Below, piece after piece: positions 41,543-45,664 of a stretch of DNA of 45,664 nt. The stretch is from the NCBI GenBank assembly GCA_022564475.1, contig JADFLJ010000002.1, forward strand, positions 1 through 45,664, in the 5' to 3' direction. The translations under genes and the position numbers were made by a program. The notes below the pieces were generated by a model. That model was not told the origin of the DNA, did not search any database, and saw nothing but the letters and a program-made list of their open reading frames with translations. The number at the start of each line of letters is the position of its first letter. Positions within the stretch are counted from its first letter, which is position 1. The DNA is from Pseudomonadota bacterium. GTDB lineage: Bacteria > Pseudomonadota > Gammaproteobacteria > Steroidobacterales > Woeseiaceae.

Positions 41543-42694
41543 CTAGATCTTTTCCGCTTCCAGCTTGGCCTCGGCAACGGCTGCATCGATCATTTCCCGG
41601 ACCTCCTCCAAGGTCGGCGCATCCGGATCCTGCTCAACGGTATTTTGTACAAGCCGCGCGCGCGCCAGGACCTCGCTGACATCGGCTGCCGCGATGCGCA
41701 CGGGCACGCCGTCGGCTGTGCTAGCGATTGTGCGCATGTGTTCCAGTTGTGACGCGTCAATTGTTTCGCTGGCCGATTGCATCAGTGTCGCCAGTCTTTG
41801 TGCAGGTTCGATCAAGTCGTCTTCGAGCGGCATATGGCTTTCGAAATACCAATCGCCATCGACCTGACCCAATAAATAGGGTTCATTAATGATCCGCACA
41901 GGCTCGCCGATTTCTACCAGCTCGTAGAGAAATTCGATGTTCTCGGGGTACAGCCGGATGCAGCCATGACTGACGCGCATGCCGACACCGTAGGGTTGAT
42001 TGGTGCCGTGAATAAGATAACCCGGCATTTCGAGCTTGAGGACGCGCGTGCCAAGCGGATTGTCCGGCCCGGGCGGTACCAGCGCCGGCAATGGATTGCC
42101 CATTTCGGCATGCTCACGACGCACCGAGAGCGGCACCCACCAACTTGGATCTCGCGCCTTCGACACGACCGTCGTCGCACCCAACGGCGTTTCCCAACCA
42201 ACACGCCCGATACCAATGGGGTAGGTAAATACGATCTGATCCTGCCCTGGCGTCATCTGCGGAAAGTAGAACAGGCGCTTCGATGCAATATTGAGCACGA
42301 CGCCCTCGCGCGGCACATCGGGCAACACGTACTGAGTCGGTAACAGTATCGGCGTGTTCTCGCCCGGCAACCACGGACTCACACCCGGGTTGGCTTCCAG
42401 CAATTCGTCGTAGCCAAGCCCGTATTCACGCGCGATGTCCGACAAGGTATCCGTCGGACCCGGGAACACGACCTGAGGTGCGCCTATGACACCCTGATCC
42501 GCGCTCTCGAGTACGAAGCGATTGGGCTTCGCCGGCGCTTCGACGGGTCGCTCGCTGAGTGGCACTGCTTCGACAGTGCGGCGCGAACTGCCGCTGTTGT
42601 CGAAAAAATCTTCGAGCGTCGTACAGCCTGTCAGAAAAACCAACAGCAGCGTCGATGCTGCCGGCAGTTGAAGAATATTTTTGTGGGGGATCAA
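41543..42694 (-). CDS. L,D-transpeptidase lipoprotein (YkuD domain) with LysM-like region
   Basis: Envelope enzyme that forms 3-3 peptidoglycan crosslinks or attaches proteins to peptidoglycan, of the ErfK/YbiS/YcfS type. The 383-residue product has a lipobox (LLLVFLTGC), a LysM-like stretch (DTLSDIAREYGLGYDELLEA), and a YkuD catalytic domain with the HGTN and SHGCIRLYPEN motif holding the catalytic Cys. The C-terminal 120 residues are predicted helical and unassigned. The start is TTG with ACAGG upstream, 9 bp after the M48 gene's stop, so the two are probably cotranscribed. Confidence 0.9.
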   Translation of the reverse strand: MIPHKNILQLPAASTLLLVFLTGCTTLEDFFDNSGSSRRTVEAVPLSERPVEAPAKPNRFVLESADQGVIGAPQVVFPGPTDTLSDIAREYGLGYDELLEANPGVSPWLPGENTPILLPTQYVLPDVPREGVVLNIASKRLFYFPQMTPGQDQIVFTYPIGIGRVGWETPLGATTVVSKARDPSWWVPLSVRREHAEMGNPLPALVPPGPDNPLGTRVLKLEMPGYLIHGTNQPYGVGMRVSHGCIRLYPENIEFLYELVEIGEPVRIINEPYLLGQVDGDWYFESHMPLEDDLIEPAQRLATLMQSASETIDASQLEHMRTIASTADGVPVRIAAADVSEVLARARLVQNTVEQDPDAPTLEEVREMIDAAVAEAKLEAEKI

Positions 42695-42703
42695 GAAACC
42701 TGT

Positions 42704-43516
42704 CTACATCGTGCAGTTCGGATTGCGGCCGGCTGCCAGCGCTTCGTTGTACAACGGCAGGACTGTTGGCCATTCTGAAATAAGAGCCTCGATACGCCTC
42801 TCGCTCGATGGATGAGTCGACATGAATTCCGCCACTTTAGCGCCCTCATCATCCCCGCTCATGTTGACCCAAAGCGCGACGCTTTCGCGAGGATCGAAGC
42901 CGGCACGCGCCATGTACTCGAGGCCGATGACATCGGCTTCGCTTTCCTGACCCCGGCTGAACGGCAACATGATACCGAGTTTGGCACCGGCATTCAGCGC
43001 TTCGTACGCCGTATAGGTTGCACCGGAATGGCCGCCACCCAGCAAGATGGCCGCCACTTGTACGCCGATATTGGAAACAGGTGAACGTGACGCGCGTTCG
43101 TTGGCATGACGCGCTGTGACATGCGCGACTTCGTGGCCCAGTACGGCGGCCAGTCGATGCTGGTTATCAGCTGCTTCGAGAATGCCGACCATGACGCCGA
43201 TCTTGCCGCCCGGCATTGCGAACGCATTGACTGCCTGGCTATCGAAAATGGCCATGTCCCACTTGAGCTCCTGGTATTCCGGTTCCAGCACCTCAATGAT
43301 GGCTGTCGTGACGCAGTGCACGTAGTCGATGACAGCACGATCGGTTTCCAGCGGAATTGACGCGCGCATCTCCGCGAATTGACGCGCGGACTCTGCTGCC
43401 AGCTCTGCGTCCGAGCGATAAATTATCTGGCTGCGGCCTGTCGGCGACGTCGAGCACGCTGCAACAATGCTCGCGGCTATGGCGAGCGAAAGTAGAATCT
43501 TGAGAATACGAATCAT
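42704..43516 (-). CDS. M48 family metalloprotease lipoprotein
   Basis: Periplasmic zinc protease of 270 residues, similar to E. coli LoiP/YcaL-type enzymes of envelope quality control. I start it at the ATG at 43516 because GAGGAG lies six bases before it; the signal ends with a lipobox (IVAAC). The zinc motif is HEVAHVTARH, with the third ligand in ESEADVIGL. FAMPGGKIGVMVGILE and the C-terminal STHPSSERRIEAL are family hallmarks. It lies just upstream of the L,D-transpeptidase gene in a probable envelope operon. Confidence 0.92.
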   Translation of the reverse strand: MIRILKILLSLAIAASIVAACSTSPTGRSQIIYRSDAELAAESARQFAEMRASIPLETDRAVIDYVHCVTTAIIEVLEPEYQELKWDMAIFDSQAVNAFAMPGGKIGVMVGILEAADNQHRLAAVLGHEVAHVTARHANERASRSPVSNIGVQVAAILLGGGHSGATYTAYEALNAGAKLGIMLPFSRGQESEADVIGLEYMARAGFDPRESVALWVNMSGDDEGAKVAEFMSTHPSSERRIEALISEWPTVLPLYNEALAAGRNPNCTM

Positions 43517-43612
43517 GGGAACTCCTCGAATCACGGTATTTTAGCCCTTGGCGTACTGAAATTCGACCAGCCGCGCGCTCGACGGTTCCACCGGCTGGTC
43601 AGGGTGGCGCGG

Positions 43613-44629
43613 CTAGCGTGGCAGGCGAGACTCGAATTTTTGCCGCCAGCGAATGGCCACGGCCCTTTCCAGCGCACTGTCGATATTGGCCAGCAGGCGT
43701 TTTTGCAGCGGTTGTTTGATTTTGTAGTTTAATTCGTAAAGGTCCCGCTCTTTGGCGCGCTCGCGCAACAGCTCGTCGCTGGTCTTGATCTCATCGGCCA
43801 GGCCCAGTTCCAGTGCACGCGTACCGTACCAGTGTTCGCCCGTCGCGATCAGCTCAAGATCGAGGTCCGGACGGTATTGCGCCACGGCGCTTTTGAACAA
43901 GGCGTGCACCTCTTCGAGCTCTTCTTTGAGTTTCGCGCGATCCTCGTCAGTGTTTTCACCGAACATCGTCACTGTGCGCTTGTGTTTGCCGGCTGTGATC
44001 TGTTCGAAGTCCACGCCGTGATCGTCCAGCAGGCGATGAAAATTCGGAATCTGCGCAAGCACACCGATGGAACCCAGAATTGCGAAGGGCGCCACGTGGA
44101 TCCTCGTCGCGACACAGGCCATCAGGTAACCGCCACTCGCGGCGACCTTGTCCACGCACACGTGCAAGGCAATGCCCTGATCACGAATACGCACCAGGTG
44201 CGATGCAGCAAGGCCGTGCTCATGAACAACGCCGCCGTGGTTTTCCAGGCACAGAATAACTTCGTCCTCTTCTGTCGCAACATCGAGAATTGCGCTGACT
44301 TCCTCGCGCAATGACTGCACCGCGCTGGCTTTCAGGTCGCCCTTGAAGTTGATGACGAAACTGCGGGGCCGCGACGCGCTCTTTTCCTCGGCCTTGCGAC
44401 GCTTCTTCTCGCTCCTGGCCTCTTTCTTTTGCTCATCCTTGTTCAGGATTGCCGATCGCAGCCCGTGGGCCAGCGATTTGTATTTTTCATTCAGGCTCTC
44501 AACCTCAAGGCCGTTTGCGGAATCCCGACGACCGACTGATACAGCGACGATGATCACGACAACAATGGCGATGACGATCGTGACGGCTTTGAGCAGAAAC
44601 AATCCGTACTCGATAAAAAAATGACTCAT
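43613..44629 (-). CDS. sohB: SohB-like inner-membrane serine peptidase (S49)
   Basis: The 338-residue protein has an N-terminal transmembrane helix ([18 protein letters not shown]), a highly charged linker ([16 protein letters not shown]), and an S49 (ClpP-crotonase fold) domain. The nucleophile Ser lies in [21 protein letters not shown] follows, and the general-base Lys is probably in the [15 protein letters not shown] segment. Length and order match SohB rather than the longer SppA. It overlaps the lipA stop as ATGA, so expression is probably coupled to lipA. Confidence 0.92.
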   Translation of the reverse strand: MSHFFIEYGLFLLKAVTIVIAIVVVIIVAVSVGRRDSANGLEVESLNEKYKSLAHGLRSAILNKDEQKKEARSEKKRRKAEEKSASRPRSFVINFKGDLKASAVQSLREEVSAILDVATEEDEVILCLENHGGVVHEHGLAASHLVRIRDQGIALHVCVDKVAASGGYLMACVATRIHVAPFAILGSIGVLAQIPNFHRLLDDHGVDFEQITAGKHKRTVTMFGENTDEDRAKLKEELEEVHALFKSAVAQYRPDLDLELIATGEHWYGTRALELGLADEIKTSDELLRERAKERDLYELNYKIKQPLQKRLLANIDSALERAVAIRWRQKFESRLPR

Positions 44630-45627
44630 GAAATTCCCACGTTATTCTTTTGCAAAACTTGTTCGGCGCGATAGCTCGAGCGCACCATCGGCCCCGAGAC
44701 GACCTCCAGGAAGCCCATCTCAAGGCCTTGTTCGCGATAGGCGTCGAATTCAGCCGGCGTTACGTAACGCTCAACCACGAGGTGATTCAGCGTGGGCCGC
44801 AGATACTGGCCCAAGGTCACGATGTCTACGTTCGCAGCGCGCAGATCCTGCATCGTTTGCATGATCTCATCGTCTTCTTCGCCGAGGCCCAGCATGAGGC
44901 TCGTCTTCGTGAGCACTGCAGGACGATGCTGTTTGGCGTGTCGCAATACGTCGATGGTCTGCTCGTAGCCCGCCCGCGGATCGCGAACCGGGTGCGTCAG
45001 GCGCTTAACGGTCTCAACATTTTGTGCGAACACTTCAATACCCGAGTCGACAACCAGCTCGACGTGTTTCTTGTTGCCATTGAAATCCGGTGTCAGCGCT
45101 TCCACCGCCGTGCCCGGATTCAGGCGCTTGATTTCGCGCACGCAGGCCGCGTAGTGCGCGGCACCACCGTCCTCGAGATCATCACGATCCACAGACGTGA
45201 TGACGACGTAGGTCAGCCCCATGAGCTTGACGGCCTTACCCGTGTTCAAGGGCTCTTCGTGATCGAGCCAGCCCTTCGGGTTTCCCGTATCAACGGCGCA
45301 GAAGCGGCAAGCGCGTGTGCATACGGACCCCAGAACCATGATCGTCGCTGTACCCGCATTCCAGCACTCGCCGATATTTGGACACATGGACTCCTCACAC
45401 ACGGTGCTCAGACGATGCGTGTGGACGATATCGCGTGTCGAGGAATAGCCGCTGCCCGACGGCATTTTCGCGCGTAGCCATTTGGGTTTCTGGCCATGCA
45501 CGATCGGCTCCGCATTGCGGCGGTGTTTGACGCCATTCTTGATGGCGGCAAAGCCCTCGTCGGTCTGGTATTTCTGACCGCTTGCGACGACGGGTATTCC
45601 GCGGAAAATTTGGCCGGACTTGCTCAT
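44626..45627 (-). CDS. lipA: Lipoyl synthase LipA
   Basis: Radical SAM enzyme that inserts two sulfurs into octanoyl-E2/H proteins. The 333-residue protein shows the auxiliary cluster ligands [12 protein letters not shown], the radical SAM cluster CTRACRFC, and the C-terminal RSSYRA whose Ser ligates the auxiliary cluster. It overlaps sohB downstream (ATGA). lipB, its usual partner, would lie upstream beyond the window; the 37 bp left show no coding frame I can assign. No strong Shine-Dalgarno is visible. Confidence 0.96.
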   Translation of the reverse strand: MSKSGQIFRGIPVVASGQKYQTDEGFAAIKNGVKHRRNAEPIVHGQKPKWLRAKMPSGSGYSSTRDIVHTHRLSTVCEESMCPNIGECWNAGTATIMVLGSVCTRACRFCAVDTGNPKGWLDHEEPLNTGKAVKLMGLTYVVITSVDRDDLEDGGAAHYAACVREIKRLNPGTAVEALTPDFNGNKKHVELVVDSGIEVFAQNVETVKRLTHPVRDPRAGYEQTIDVLRHAKQHRPAVLTKTSLMLGLGEEDDEIMQTMQDLRAANVDIVTLGQYLRPTLNHLVVERYVTPAEFDAYREQGLEMGFLEVVSGPMVRSSYRAEQVLQKNNVGIS

Positions 45628-45664
45628 TTTGGGACGACAGGCGGGAAAAACAGGACGCGCATTC

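Overview
This 45.7-kb window is a stretch of bacterial chromosome, almost certainly from a gammaproteobacterium. The evidence is the order rsmG-parA-parB-atpIBEFHAGDC-glmU-glmS (the classical oriC-side block of that class), E. coli-like lengths and active sites of GlmU, GlmS, glutathione reductase, Tag and oligopeptidase A, and a moderately high G+C content. Three Na+-coupled transporters suggest a marine or saline habitat; a Woeseia-like sediment lineage is possible but cannot be shown from sequence reading alone. I see no rRNA, tRNA, CRISPR array, prophage or complete insertion sequence.

Region 1 (1-18 kb) is core genome: the 3' part of an S9 peptidase, rsmG-parA-parB, an inserted EAL-domain gene on the opposite strand, the complete F1Fo ATP synthase operon behind a good sigma-70 promoter, a sodium:solute symporter, and glmU-glmS. 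It is peppered with one family of short palindromic repeats (REP-like) in two flavours, head GTAGGAG. They lie inside the atp operon at three junctions and in four cases supply the TAG stop codon of the neighbouring gene.

Region 2 (17.8-21.2 kb) looks accessory: a C-terminal relic of a Doc toxin, a Sel1/TPR secreted protein bracketed by a 13-bp direct repeat, a membrane-anchored unknown, and a possible 33-residue membrane micropeptide. Region 3 (21.2-32.7 kb) returns to transport and housekeeping: an NSS transporter, a PqqB-like metallo-hydrolase, sstT, an HD-domain protein, xth-prlC, gor, aroE and hemB.

Region 4 (32.8-34.6 kb) is the most interesting part: an ECF sigma factor, a zinc-finger anti-sigma factor and a secreted peptide with eight EGSCG repeats, closed by a strong terminator. 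The peptide has the signal sequence, the NPF..M..L..GYM segment and the Cys repeats of the HvfA/bufferin class of RiPP metal-binding precursors, but no modifying enzymes (DUF692 MNIO, DUF2063) or DoxX partner lie beside it, and the usual Lys of the EGKCG motif is Ser. It may be an orphan, stress-induced copper-buffering peptide processed in trans.

Region 5 (34.7-45.6 kb) holds tag, a small membrane protein, a large secreted subtilase, a DUF6794-like lipoprotein, a DUF222/HNH protein whose 3' end contains a 30-bp perfect palindrome, and a run of envelope genes (L,D-transpeptidase, M48 lipoprotein protease, SohB-type peptidase) overlapping lipA.
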